This document shows positions 1 through 10,767 of a DNA stretch of 37,639 nt, one piece after another (positions within the stretch are counted from its first letter, which is position 1; each line of letters begins with the position of its first letter). The notes under the pieces are model-generated. The model saw only the letters and a list, made by a program, of their open reading frames with translations. It made no database searches and was not told the origin of the DNA. Source of the DNA: Rhodospirillaceae bacterium (GTDB lineage Bacteria; Pseudomonadota; Alphaproteobacteria; Bin65); NCBI GenBank assembly GCA_028819475.1, contig JAPPLJ010000059.1, positions 1 to 37,639 of the forward strand. Direction: 5' to 3'. The translations under genes and the position numbers were made by a program.

Positions 1-242
1 CGATGGGGGTGCCGTGCCTGTAGGGCCGTGCCTGACGCTACTGCACCCCCACCTGGCCTCCCCCTCTGAAGAGGGGGAGGGATGGGAAAGCGTCCACTGG
101 CGGATACTTGTGGCCTTTTGCAGAGGAAGTCCGTGGGAATCCCAGGGGAAAGTCCGCCACATTGCCTTCCGCCGGACCGTTTGCAAATAAAGGGGGCAAA
201 TATAGGGGCGCCACATCGAGGCGGATCACAGCGGGGAGCGCC
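1..242. other. Leader region with hairpins, upstream of the S49 peptidase
   Basis: I see no convincing gene here. It holds a perfect 10-bp stem at 57-80 (CCTCCCCCTC, loop TGAA, GAGGGGGAGG). An 8-bp inverted repeat lies at 5-12 and 43-50 (GGGGGTGC/GCACCCCC) and encloses most of a 10-bp direct repeat, GCCGTGCCTG, at 11-20 and 25-34. The G-run hairpin resembles dispersed intergenic hairpins found in many proteobacterial genomes. An open frame from 108 joins the peptidase, but its N-terminal extension looks like untranslated leader. Confidence 0.5.
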
Positions 243-1112
243 GTGCGGCGGGCGCGCCGGAAGAGAGGGTCGGGGGCGGAATTGTTCGGGCTCGGAAGAC
301 GGAAACCGACCGTTGCGGTCTTGCGGCTGAACGGCGCGATCGGCAACATCGGGCCGTTGCGGCGCGGCATGAACATCCAGCGCCTTGCCCCGGCGATCCA
401 GCGCGCCTTTTCGGTCAAGGGGCTGAAGGCCGTCGCCCTGTCGGTCAATTCCCCCGGCGGCTCCGCCGTTCAGTCGGCGCTGATCTACCGCCGGATCCGC
501 GATCTCGCCAACGAGAAGAACGTCCCCGTGCTGGTGTTCGTCGAGGACGTCGCGGCCTCGGGCGGCTACTGGCTGGCCTGCGCCGGCGACGAAATCTTCG
601 CCGACGCCAACTCCATCATCGGGTCGATCGGCGTGGTGACCGGCGGCTTCGGCTTCGTCGAGGCGATCGGCAAGCTCGGCATCGAACGGCGCGTCTACAC
701 GGCCGGCGCGCGCAAGGCGATGCTCGACCCGTTCCGGCCGGAGAACGAAGACGACGTCGCCCATCTGAAGACGATCCAGAAAGACATGCACGACAGCTTC
801 ATCGACCTGGTCCAGCGCCGGCGCGGCAAGAAGCTGAAGGGCGACAGCCTGTTCACCGGCGAGTTCTGGACCGGCCGCAAGGCGCTCGAACTCGGCCTGG
901 TCGATGCCCTGGGCGACATGCGCTCGGTCTGCCGCGACCGTTTCGGCGAGAAGGTGCGCCTGGTCGCGATCGGCGAGCGGCGCAGCTGGTTCAAGCGGCG
1001 CTTCGGCCTGGCGGGCGAGCGGGCGCCGCAGGAATCGTGGGGCATCGCGCTCGGCGCCGGCCTGCTCGCGGCGGTCGAGGAACGGGCCCTCTGGTCCCGA
1101 TTCGGGCTCTAG
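243..1112 (+). CDS. S49 family serine peptidase (SppA-like, cytoplasmic)
   Basis: This is a Ser/Lys-dyad peptidase of family S49, the signal peptide peptidase A clan. From the chosen start, Ser106 lies in ASGGYW and Lys158 in GARKAMLDPF. The 52-residue spacing is the same as that of the catalytic Ser147/Lys199 pair of Bacillus subtilis SppA. The longest open frame begins at 108, but GTG at 243 is preceded by GGGGAG at 233-238 with 4 bases between, and family homology only begins near KPTVAVLRL. I therefore place the start at 243, giving 289 residues. No membrane segment or signal peptide is visible, so a cytoplasmic form that degrades peptides is inferred. A small membrane protein gene follows after 14 bases, suggesting co-transcription with it and perhaps with glyQS. 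The fold assignment is firm; the natural substrate is unknown. Confidence 0.88.
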   Translation: MRRARRKRGSGAELFGLGRRKPTVAVLRLNGAIGNIGPLRRGMNIQRLAPAIQRAFSVKGLKAVALSVNSPGGSAVQSALIYRRIRDLANEKNVPVLVFVEDVAASGGYWLACAGDEIFADANSIIGSIGVVTGGFGFVEAIGKLGIERRVYTAGARKAMLDPFRPENEDDVAHLKTIQKDMHDSFIDLVQRRRGKKLKGDSLFTGEFWTGRKALELGLVDALGDMRSVCRDRFGEKVRLVAIGERRSWFKRRFGLAGERAPQESWGIALGAGLLAAVEERALWSRFGL

Positions 1113-1126
1113 GCGGAAGGCAGCGG

Positions 1127-1384
1127 ATGTTCGGTCTCTCCATCGGCAAGATCCTGCTGATCGTCGTGGCGGTCGTCGTGCTGCTGCTGGGGTCGCGGAT
1201 CTTCCGCCAGCTCAAGAGCAACAGCGGCGATTGGGGCTCGCGGGACGACGGACGGTCGCGGGGCGGCCCGACAGGGTCAGGCGAGCCGCCGGCGTCCGGC
1301 TCGGCGGCGGACCTGATCCAGTGCCGGGCCTGCGGCGCCTTCGCCGCCGGGAATTGCGGCAAGCCGGGCTGTCCGCTGGCCTGA
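1127..1384 (+). CDS. Small single-span membrane protein with a cysteine-rich tail
   Basis: This 85-residue protein begins at ATG 1127 with GGAAGG at 1115-1120. A hydrophobic segment at about residues 4-22 (ILLIVVAVVVLLLG) would anchor it in the membrane. A polar, glycine-rich linker follows, and the tail contains CRAC and, ten residues on, CGKPGC. Four cysteines spaced this way suggest a small zinc ribbon-like knuckle or redox site. The layout (one helix, linker, cysteine tail) resembles other small proteobacterial membrane proteins, but I do not recognise a named family. It sits 14 bases after the S49 peptidase and before glyQ, an order I believe recurs in alphaproteobacteria. Function unknown. 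Confidence 0.72.
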   Translation: MFGLSIGKILLIVVAVVVLLLGSRIFRQLKSNSGDWGSRDDGRSRGGPTGSGEPPASGSAADLIQCRACGAFAAGNCGKPGCPLA

Positions 1385-1499
1385 CGCGCTCTCTGTTTCC
1401 GGGCGCGCCGTGCGGCGGCGTGACCCGTGCGGCCACCCGGCGGTTTTGCCATAGTGCAGCGCACAATCCCGCCGCCCTCCCAAACCAGAATCCCACCCG

Positions 1500-2420
1500 A
1501 TGGCGTCTGCCGTTTCGCGCGAGACCTGCTTCCAGCGGCTCATCCTGACGTTGCAGGATTTCTGGGCCGAGCGCGGCTGCGTCATCCTCCAGCCCTACGA
1601 CATGGAGGTCGGCGCCGGCACCTTCCATCCGGCGACCACCCTGCGCTCGCTCGGGCCGGAGCCGTGGAACGCGGCCTATGTCCAGCCCTCGCGCCGGCCG
1701 ACCGACGGGCGCTACGGCGAGAACCCGAACCGGCTCCAGCACTATTACCAGTTCCAGGTGCTGCTCAAGCCGTCGCCGCCGGACAGCCAGGCGCTCTATC
1801 TCGACAGCCTGCGCGCCATCGGAATCGACCCGATGGCCCACGACATCCGCTTCGTCGAGGACGATTGGGAAAGCCCGACACTGGGCGCCTGGGGTCTCGG
1901 CTGGGAGGTCTGGTGCGACGGCATGGAAGTCACCCAGTTCACCTATTTCCAGCAGGTCGGCGGCATCGACTGCAACCCGGTCTCCGTCGAGCTGACCTAC
2001 GGGCTGGAACGCCTCGCCATGTATATCCAGGGCGTCGACAACGTCTACGACCTGGACTGGGACGGCGTCCCGAAAGACCAGGGCGGCGTCACCTACGGCG
2101 ACGTCTTCCTGCAGGCCGAGCGCGAATTCTCGGCTTTCAACTTCGAACTCGCCGATACCAAAAAGCTGTTCCGCCATTTCGAGGACGCGGAAGAAGAATG
2201 CCTGGCGTTGGTCGAGGCAAAAAAGCCGCTGCCGGCCTACGACCAGTGCATGAAGGCGAGCCACCTGTTCAACCTGCTCGACGCCCGCGGCGTCATCAGC
2301 GTGACCGAACGGCAATCCTACATCCTGCGGGTGCGGACGCTCGCCCGCGCCTGCTGCCGGGCGTGGCTCGACAGCCAAACCCCGTCAGCGGCGGACGTAG
2401 CGGAAGCCGCCGATGCCTGA
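1500..2420 (+). CDS. glyQ: Glycine--tRNA ligase alpha subunit
   Basis: This is the alpha chain of the bacterial alpha2beta2 glycyl-tRNA synthetase. It carries the class II catalytic core that activates glycine with ATP and charges tRNA-Gly. The 306-residue length is normal. Diagnostic family segments are present: the N-terminal [20 protein letters not shown], then [19 protein letters not shown], then [20 protein letters not shown]. The ATG at 1500 fits the family N-terminus, although no strong Shine-Dalgarno sequence precedes it. The gene overlaps glyS by 8 bases, so the two subunits are probably translationally coupled for a matched ratio. The identification is essentially certain. Confidence 0.97.
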   Translation: MASAVSRETCFQRLILTLQDFWAERGCVILQPYDMEVGAGTFHPATTLRSLGPEPWNAAYVQPSRRPTDGRYGENPNRLQHYYQFQVLLKPSPPDSQALYLDSLRAIGIDPMAHDIRFVEDDWESPTLGAWGLGWEVWCDGMEVTQFTYFQQVGGIDCNPVSVELTYGLERLAMYIQGVDNVYDLDWDGVPKDQGGVTYGDVFLQAEREFSAFNFELADTKKLFRHFEDAEEECLALVEAKKPLPAYDQCMKASHLFNLLDARGVISVTERQSYILRVRTLARACCRAWLDSQTPSAADVAEAADA

Positions 2421-4518
2421 GTTGCTGCTGGAGTTGCTGTCCGAGGAAATTCCGGCCCGGATGCAGGACCGGGCGCGCGCCGACCTTGAGCGGCTCGTCA
2501 CCGGGGGGCTGAAGGAGGCCGGGCTCGAACATGGCGACGTCTGGACTTTCTCGACCCCGCGCCGCATCGGCCTGAGCGTCGGGGGTCTGCCCGAGCGGCA
2601 GCCCGATGTCCGCCAGGAGCGCAAGGGCCCGCGGGTCGGCTCGCCGGACAAGGCCATCGAAGGCTTCCTGCGCTCGGTCGGCTTCGACAGTCTCGACGAG
2701 TGCGAGGTGCGCGAGGCCAAGGGCGCGGAGTTCTGGTTCGCCGTGATCGAGCGCAAGGGTGCGGCGACGGCGGACGCGCTGGGCGGCATCGTCACCGGCG
2801 CGATCCGCGCGATGGGCTGGCCCAAGAGCATGCGCTGGGGCGGCTCGGCCTTCCAGTGGGTGCGGCCGCTGCACAACATCCTGTGCCTCTTCGACGGCCG
2901 GCCGGTCGCCGGGAGCTTCGACATCGGCGGCAGCGAAGCGCTGGCCTTCAACGGAACGACCGTGGGCCACCGATTCCTGGCGCCGGGCGAGATTGCCGTC
3001 GAGTCGGCCGCTGACTATCGGGCAAAGCTGGAAAAGGCGTTCGTGCTGGTCGATCCCGATGAGCGGCGGGCGCGGATCGAAGCGCAAGCGGGCGCCCTTG
3101 CCGCCAGCCTCGGCTCTTCGCTCCGCGAAGATCGGGCGCTCCTGAACGAAGTCACGGGACTGGTCGAATGGCCGGTCGCTGTGGCCGGCAGGATCGATGC
3201 CGAGTTCATGGACCTGCCGCCGGAAGTGCTGATCACCTCGATGCGCAGCCATCAGAAGTATTTTGCGCTCGAAACCGCCGACGGGCGAATGGCGCCCCAT
3301 TTCATCGCCATCGCCGACATGGAAACCGGCGACGGCGGCAGGTCGGTCGCCGCCGGCAACGAGCGCGTCCTGCGCGCCCGCCTCGCCGACGCGCAGTTCT
3401 TCTGGGATCAGGATCTCGAAATACCCCTCAGCGGGCGGGTCGAAGCGCTCGAAGGCATCACCTTCCACGCCAAACTCGGTACGGTCCTCGACAAAGTAGG
3501 TCGAATTGAGAAACTTGCTGGCGAACTGGCAGATCTGATCCATGCCAATCGACGAAGAACAACGCATGCCGCGCGGCTGGCCAAGGCCGATCTCACCACT
3601 GGCATGGTGGGTGAGTTCCCCGAACTACAGGGCATCATGGGGCGCTACTACGCCCTTGAGGACAGGGAGCATCCAGAAGTCGCGGAAGCCATCGCCGAAC
3701 ACTATGCACCCCAGGGACCGTCCGAAAAATGTCCGCAAAGTCGTGTGAGCATCGCGGTGGCTCTGGCGGACAAGATCGACACGCTGGCTACCTTCTGGGC
3801 GATTGGCGAAACGCCGACTGGGTCGCGCGATCCCTACGGGCTGCGCCGTGCCGCGCTCGGGGTGATCCGCCTGATCCTGGAAAACAATATACGCCTGCCT
3901 TTGATGGGAATGCTCCGGCAGGCGGCCGAAGGGGCATTGAGGCCCGCTATAGCGAGCGGGAGTTTAACGAGCCTGAACCGGGACGAGGGGCCGCAACAGG
4001 CATTTCAGTTCATCGTCGACCGGCTGAAAGTCCATCTCAGGGACCGTGGCGTGCGCCACGACCTGATCTCCGCGGTCTTCGCCAAGGGAGACGAGGACGA
4101 TCTCCTTCGGCTGCTGGCGCGGGTCGATGCGCTCGACAAGCTGCTCGGCTCGGATGACGGTGGAAACCTGCTAACTGCCTATCGCCGGGCCGCCAACATC
4201 CTGCGGATCGAGGAGAAGAAGGACGGCCGCAGTTACGAGGGCGCGCCGGCGGTCTGCCTGCTGAAAATGGCGGAAGAAACCGATCTCTCCAAGGCGCTGG
4301 ACACCGCCGCTGCCGAGGCGGAGCGCGCGCTGGAGAAGGGAGCCTTCGGCGAGGCCATGACGGCGCTGGCCAAGTTGCGCGAGCCGATCGACCAATTTTT
4401 CGATAAAGTGACCGTCAACGACCCGGACCCCGCCCTGCGCGAAAACCGGCTGCTGCTGTTGTCCAGCATCCGCACGGTGATGGACAGCGTCGCCGACTTT
4501 TCGCGGATCGAGGGCTGA
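2413..4518 (+). CDS. glyS: Glycine--tRNA ligase beta subunit
   Basis: This is the beta chain of tetrameric glycyl-tRNA synthetase, needed for tRNA recognition. It has 701 residues, usual for the family. Recognisable features are the N-terminal [18 protein letters not shown], the central [17 protein letters not shown] with [11 protein letters not shown] (HD-like region), and the C-terminal anticodon-binding region ending near [20 protein letters not shown]. The start overlaps the glyQ stop by 8 bases. The stretch from about 3480 to 4020 is visibly less GC-rich than the rest of the gene and includes a palindrome at 3952-3969, CCCGCT-ATAGCG-AGCGGG. It falls where family members vary in sequence, and the frame is intact. 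The compositional dip may reflect local recombination or a small in-frame repeat insertion. Confidence 0.97.
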   Translation: MPELLLELLSEEIPARMQDRARADLERLVTGGLKEAGLEHGDVWTFSTPRRIGLSVGGLPERQPDVRQERKGPRVGSPDKAIEGFLRSVGFDSLDECEVREAKGAEFWFAVIERKGAATADALGGIVTGAIRAMGWPKSMRWGGSAFQWVRPLHNILCLFDGRPVAGSFDIGGSEALAFNGTTVGHRFLAPGEIAVESAADYRAKLEKAFVLVDPDERRARIEAQAGALAASLGSSLREDRALLNEVTGLVEWPVAVAGRIDAEFMDLPPEVLITSMRSHQKYFALETADGRMAPHFIAIADMETGDGGRSVAAGNERVLRARLADAQFFWDQDLEIPLSGRVEALEGITFHAKLGTVLDKVGRIEKLAGELADLIHANRRRTTHAARLAKADLTTGMVGEFPELQGIMGRYYALEDREHPEVAEAIAEHYAPQGPSEKCPQSRVSIAVALADKIDTLATFWAIGETPTGSRDPYGLRRAALGVIRLILENNIRLPLMGMLRQAAEGALRPAIASGSLTSLNRDEGPQQAFQFIVDRLKVHLRDRGVRHDLISAVFAKGDEDDLLRLLARVDALDKLLGSDDGGNLLTAYRRAANILRIEEKKDGRSYEGAPAVCLLKMAEETDLSKALDTAAAEAERALEKGAFGEAMTALAKLREPIDQFFDKVTVNDPDPALRENRLLLLSSIRTVMDSVADFSRIEG
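3952..3969. repeat. Palindromic segment inside glyS
   Basis: CCCGCT and AGCGGG form a 6-bp inverted repeat around ATAGCG, and the centre CGCTATAGCG is itself a perfect 10-bp palindrome. It lies in a lower-GC part of glyS and encodes residues around RPAIASG without breaking the frame. It could be a small in-frame palindromic repeat or simply coding sequence. Confidence 0.4.
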
Positions 4519-4555
4519 TGGCCGGCCCGGACCGTAAGCGGGCTGCGGCGCGCCG

Positions 4556-7222
<2,667 letters not shown>

Positions 7223-7258
7223 GCCGGTCTTCCGCCGTTCGTTCCATCAACCGAACAC

Positions 7259-7383
7259 CGTCATATCGACCGCAGCGGTCCCGCAGGGGCCGCGGAGCGG
7301 AGATATCTCTCCAGTACGGCGCGACGGACCGAAGCACTGCGCGGGAAAGATTTCTCCGCTCGCTTTGCTCGGTCGAAATGACG
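7259..7383. repeat. Imperfect inverted-repeat element (dispersed intergenic repeat type)
   Basis: The left end begins CGTCATATCGACCG and the right end reads CGGTCGAAATGACG, its near-exact reverse complement. Inside these ends, GGAGCGGAGATATCTC on the left mirrors AGATTTCTCCGCTCG on the right. The whole 125-bp unit could fold as one long interrupted stem. Ends of the type GTCATTTCGACC...GGAGAAATCT recur in intergenic regions of many bacterial genomes. The element lies between the convergent ends of ppdK and ygfZ and carries no gene. It may act as a bidirectional terminator or be a non-autonomous mobile repeat. Confidence 0.7.
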
Positions 7384-7462
7384 CGAAACGGGGCGTGGGT
7401 CGAAATTGCCGGGCAGCGGAGGATCGAATGCTGCACCGTCTCCCCGGCATTCCTGAAGTCGT

Positions 7463-8356
7463 TTATGCAGCGCCGGAAGCCGCATCGCCTTCGCGCAGCG
7501 CCGCCTTCAGCCACTCCGGCGGCGCCGGGTGCAGTCGCGTTTCGCCGCAACTCAGGCCGGTCTCCGTTTTGTCGATCGCCTCCGTCCGGGCGAGCACCAT
7601 GACGAGGCCGCCGGCCGAGGAGCGGCATTCGCCGACCGGTTTGCCGCCGCGCTCGACCGTTGCGCCGCGCGCGGGTATCGGGCCCTCGACGTGCATCGGC
7701 GTCAGGCGGCGCTTGGCGAGTCCGCGATAATGCATCCGGGCGGTGACCTCCTGGCCCATCCAGCAGCCTTTCTCCCAGTCGATGCCGCCCAGCAGGTCGG
7801 CGTTGGCCTCGGCCAGCGTGGAGCGTTCGATTTCAAGGTCGCGCGAACCGTCCGGCAGGCCGAGCGCCAGACGGCGGCTGTCCCAGTCCAGCGGGTCGGC
7901 GGGGGCCAGACCGGCATCGGTCAGCACCCGCTCCACTGCGCTGCGCGCGCCGATGAGCCGGTAGCCGGCGTTCCGGTGCCGGGGATCCGGAAAACAGGCC
8001 CCAGCGCCGTCCGTCGGGGCGGGAGCTGCCGCTGTCAGGGCGACGACCAGATCGTCGGCCGCCTCGACCCGCGCGTCCGAGCGCAGCGTGTAGCGCCGCA
8101 GCCGCTTGCGCAGGTCGTCCGCCCGCGCTCTTTCGCAGTCCAGCAGGATCGACTCGCCGTCGGCGGCGAGGAAGAAATCGTGCAGAAATTTGCCCTGGGG
8201 CGTGACGAAGGCCGCCCAGACGCCGCGGTCCCGGCCGGCCTTCGCGACATCGTTCGAGACGATGCCTTGCAGAAACTCGATCCGGTCGGCGCCGGAAATG
8301 CGCAGAACCGCGCGGTCTTCGGCGACATGGTATCCGGTCATCGGCAACGGGCTCAT
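7463..8356 (-). CDS. ygfZ: Folate-binding protein YgfZ (Fe-S cluster assembly and repair factor)
   Basis: YgfZ is a GcvT-like tetrahydrofolate-binding protein that supports assembly or repair of certain iron-sulfur enzymes. The 297-residue product carries the family signature K-G-C-x-x-G-Q-E as KGCWMGQE, followed by VTARMHYRG. The invariant cysteine is present. The N-terminal half (FLQGIVSNDV, AAFVTPQGKFLHDFF) matches the aminomethyltransferase-like fold. A second Met five residues downstream is an alternative start. The gene is divergent from the dihydroorotase gene across a 116-bp spacer, an arrangement I recall from related alphaproteobacteria. It is not a glycine cleavage T protein: it is shorter and has the YgfZ motif. 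Confidence 0.92.
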   Translation of the reverse strand: MSPLPMTGYHVAEDRAVLRISGADRIEFLQGIVSNDVAKAGRDRGVWAAFVTPQGKFLHDFFLAADGESILLDCERARADDLRKRLRRYTLRSDARVEAADDLVVALTAAAPAPTDGAGACFPDPRHRNAGYRLIGARSAVERVLTDAGLAPADPLDWDSRRLALGLPDGSRDLEIERSTLAEANADLLGGIDWEKGCWMGQEVTARMHYRGLAKRRLTPMHVEGPIPARGATVERGGKPVGECRSSAGGLVMVLARTEAIDKTETGLSCGETRLHPAPPEWLKAALREGDAASGAA

Positions 8357-8415
8357 TTCGGTTCCGGGCTCCCGTTATCTAGACGCACCGGGAAATCCTT
8401 CAACGCTGCGGCCGC

Positions 8416-8439
8416 CCGGTATAAGAACCGGTATATGAA
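8416..8439. repeat. Two tandem 12-bp units in the ygfZ/dihydroorotase spacer
   Basis: CCGGTATAAGAA and CCGGTATATGAA lie head to tail and match at 11 of 12 positions. They sit 33 bases before the dihydroorotase start and 59 bases before the divergent ygfZ start. They could be a small operator or part of overlapping divergent promoters. Confidence 0.45.
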
Positions 8440-8472
8440 ACGGCCAGAGCGGCTCCGGCAACGGGCGACGGC

Positions 8473-9816
8473 ATGAACGAAAATTCCTTCGACCTGACGA
8501 TTTCCGGCGGCACGGTCATGACGCCGATGGGCCGGATCGAGACCGATGTCGGGGTCCGGGACGGCCGGATTGCGGCGCTCGGCGATCTGGGCCGGGCGGC
8601 CACCGCCGAGCGCTTCAATGCCGGCGGCCTGCACGTCCTGCCCGGCGTCATCGACACCCAGGTGCATTTCCGCGAACCGGGGCTGGAGCACAAGGAAGAC
8701 CTGGAAACCGGCACGCGCGGCGCCGCGAAAGGCGGCGTCACGGCGATCTTCGAGATGCCGAACACCTCGCCGAACACCGATTCGGCCGACGCGCTCGCCG
8801 GGAAGCTCCGCCGGGCCGAGGGGCGGGCCTGGTGCGATTTCGCCTTCTTCCTCGGCGCGACGGATGCCAACGCCGGGGCACTCGGCGCGCTGGAGCGGCT
8901 GCCGGGCTGCGCCGGCGTCAAGATCTTCATGGGCAGTTCCACCGGCTCGCTGCTGGTCGCCGACGACGCGACCCTGCGCCGGGTGCTCGCAAGCGGCCGC
9001 CGCCGGGCCGCCATCCATGCCGAGGACGAAGACCGGCTGAACGCGCGCAAGGCGCTGCTCGACCCGGCGGCCGGGGCCGTGCAGCATCCCCATCTGCGCG
9101 ATGTCGAATCAGCGGTGCTGGCCACCCGGCGCATCCTCGCGCTTGCCCACGAGACCGGCCGGCGCATCCATGTGCTGCATATCTCGACGGCCGAGGAACT
9201 CCCGCTGCTCGCCGCAGCGACGGACGTCGCGACGGTCGAAACGACGCCCCAGCACCTCACCCTGTCGGCGCCGGAATGCTACGAGCGCCTGGGCAGCTAT
9301 GCCCAGATGAACCCGCCGATCCGCGACGCCCGGCACCACGAGGCGCTGTGGCAGGCCGTCGCCGACGGCGTGATCGACGTGATCGGCTCCGACCATGCGC
9401 CCCATACCCGGGAGGAGAAAGACCGGCCCTATCCGTCCACCCCGTCCGGGATGCCGGGGGTGCAGACGCTGGTCCCGCTGATGCTCGACCATGTCAACGC
9501 CGGGCGGCTCAGCCTCGAACGGTTCGTCGACCTGACCAGCGCCGGTCCGAACCGGATCTACGGCATCGCCGGCAAGGGCCGGATCGCGCTCGGCTACGAT
9601 GCGGATTTCACCGTCGTCGATCTCAATGCGCGGCGCACGATCGCGAACGACTGGATGGAAACCCGCTGCGGCTGGACGCCATTCGACGGCCAGACGGTGA
9701 CCGGATGGCCGAAGGCGACGATCGTCCGCGGCGCCATCGTCATGCGCGACGACGAACTGCTCGGCCGGCCGGGCGGGACGCCTGTCGCCTTTCAGGAATG
9801 CCTGACCGTTGAATGA
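8473..9816 (+). CDS. pyrC: Dihydroorotase-family amidohydrolase (class I-like)
   Basis: This is an amidohydrolase expected to interconvert carbamoyl-aspartate and dihydroorotate in pyrimidine synthesis. The 447 residues include TQVHFREPG near residue 62, KIFMGSSTGSLLV (the metal-bridging Lys region), AIHAEDE, VLHISTAEE, and SDHAPHTREEK with the catalytic Asp. Most class I enzymes have His-x-His at the first metal site. Here the first His is replaced by Gln63, with His65 kept. I recall the same QVHFREPG form in other alphaproteobacterial dihydroorotases, so it is probably a lineage variant rather than a damaged enzyme. An inactive, structural PyrC-like role cannot be excluded, because no pyrB lies nearby. 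The start ATG 8473 lies on the far side of the spacer from ygfZ. Confidence 0.85.
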   Translation: MNENSFDLTISGGTVMTPMGRIETDVGVRDGRIAALGDLGRAATAERFNAGGLHVLPGVIDTQVHFREPGLEHKEDLETGTRGAAKGGVTAIFEMPNTSPNTDSADALAGKLRRAEGRAWCDFAFFLGATDANAGALGALERLPGCAGVKIFMGSSTGSLLVADDATLRRVLASGRRRAAIHAEDEDRLNARKALLDPAAGAVQHPHLRDVESAVLATRRILALAHETGRRIHVLHISTAEELPLLAAATDVATVETTPQHLTLSAPECYERLGSYAQMNPPIRDARHHEALWQAVADGVIDVIGSDHAPHTREEKDRPYPSTPSGMPGVQTLVPLMLDHVNAGRLSLERFVDLTSAGPNRIYGIAGKGRIALGYDADFTVVDLNARRTIANDWMETRCGWTPFDGQTVTGWPKATIVRGAIVMRDDELLGRPGGTPVAFQECLTVE

Positions 9817-9888
9817 CGCTAAGAGGGCCATTCCGGCAGACTGAAGTCAACGCTATCGTCGCCAGTGGACAGGAGCGCAGCCGTCCAG

Positions 9889-10695
9889 ATGAAGCATCAC
9901 GCGAAAATCGTTTCCGCCATCGCCGTATCGGCCTTGTTGACGGCCGGCGCCGCACCGGCGCAGGCCGAGAAATGCGCCGATCCGGACAACATCACCTACG
10001 TCCAGGGGCGCGATCATTGCCTGGCGATCCAGACCTATTGGGCGGGCGGCAATCCCGATACGCTGGCGATCCATTTCCACGGCGATGTGCCGTCCGGACG
10101 GCCGGTCGATTTCGTGTTCGGCATTGCGCGGGCGGTGGCAAGACGCGGCGCCAATGCCGTCGTGCTGATAAGACCCGGATTCCGGGGCGCCGGCCGCAGG
10201 TCGTCGGGCACGGCCACGCACGACCAGTTTTCATTCATGAGCCGTGGCCGCGACGAGATCGAAAGCATGGGGGACGCCGTCGCGCGGCTGAAGGCGCACC
10301 ATCGGGCGAAACGACTCGTCCTGACGGGCACGTCCGGCGGCGCGCTGATCGCCGGCGTGCTGCTTGGCATGAGGCCGGATCTGGTCGATGCCGTCCTGCT
10401 CATTTCCTGTCCCTGCGACGTTCAGCAACTGCTGTTCGAAAAGGGGTTCCGCAGATCGGAATTCACGCAGTCGCCCCACAAATGGCTGGAAAAAGCCAAC
10501 CCCAGGGCGAAGATCGTTGCGGTTTCCGGCAGCGCCGACCGCACCACGCCGCCGCACCATGTCGAGAAGTATATCGCGGCAGCCAGGGCCAGGGGGCACG
10601 ATGCGCAATTCCTGATCGTTCCCGGCGCGGGACACGGGGGCCGTCCGTTCGGCCCGATCGTCGGGTTCGCGCTCGACGATCTGTTCAGGCGCTGA
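9889..10695 (+). CDS. Secreted alpha/beta hydrolase
   Basis: This is a probable exported serine hydrolase of unknown substrate. The chosen ATG at 9889 gives a clear signal peptide, MKHHAKIVSAIAVSALLTAG ending in APAQA, with cleavage expected after it. An in-frame GTG at 9865 would add eight polar residues. AGGAG at 9871-9875 lies before the ATG with rather long spacing. The candidate triad is Ser149 in the nucleophile elbow GTSGGA, Asp217 in SGSADRT, and His249 in GAGHGG. IHFHGD near residue 65 may help form the oxyanion hole. Two cysteines early in the mature part (KCADPD, HCLA) could form a disulfide in the periplasm. The gene stands alone after the dihydroorotase gene and is convergent with the M48 protease gene. 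Confidence 0.75.
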   Translation: MKHHAKIVSAIAVSALLTAGAAPAQAEKCADPDNITYVQGRDHCLAIQTYWAGGNPDTLAIHFHGDVPSGRPVDFVFGIARAVARRGANAVVLIRPGFRGAGRRSSGTATHDQFSFMSRGRDEIESMGDAVARLKAHHRAKRLVLTGTSGGALIAGVLLGMRPDLVDAVLLISCPCDVQQLLFEKGFRRSEFTQSPHKWLEKANPRAKIVAVSGSADRTTPPHHVEKYIAAARARGHDAQFLIVPGAGHGGRPFGPIVGFALDDLFRR

Positions 10696-10767
10696 TCCGA
10701 ATCTCCCGCCCGGGCCGTTGTCCCCTGCTTCGCCGGCGCGACCGGCCGGGGGAACGCGGCGTCTCCG

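Noticed and set aside
108..242. N-terminal extension of the S49 peptidase from ATG 108
   Set aside because: The extension has no family similarity, and GTG 243 has a well-placed ribosome binding site.
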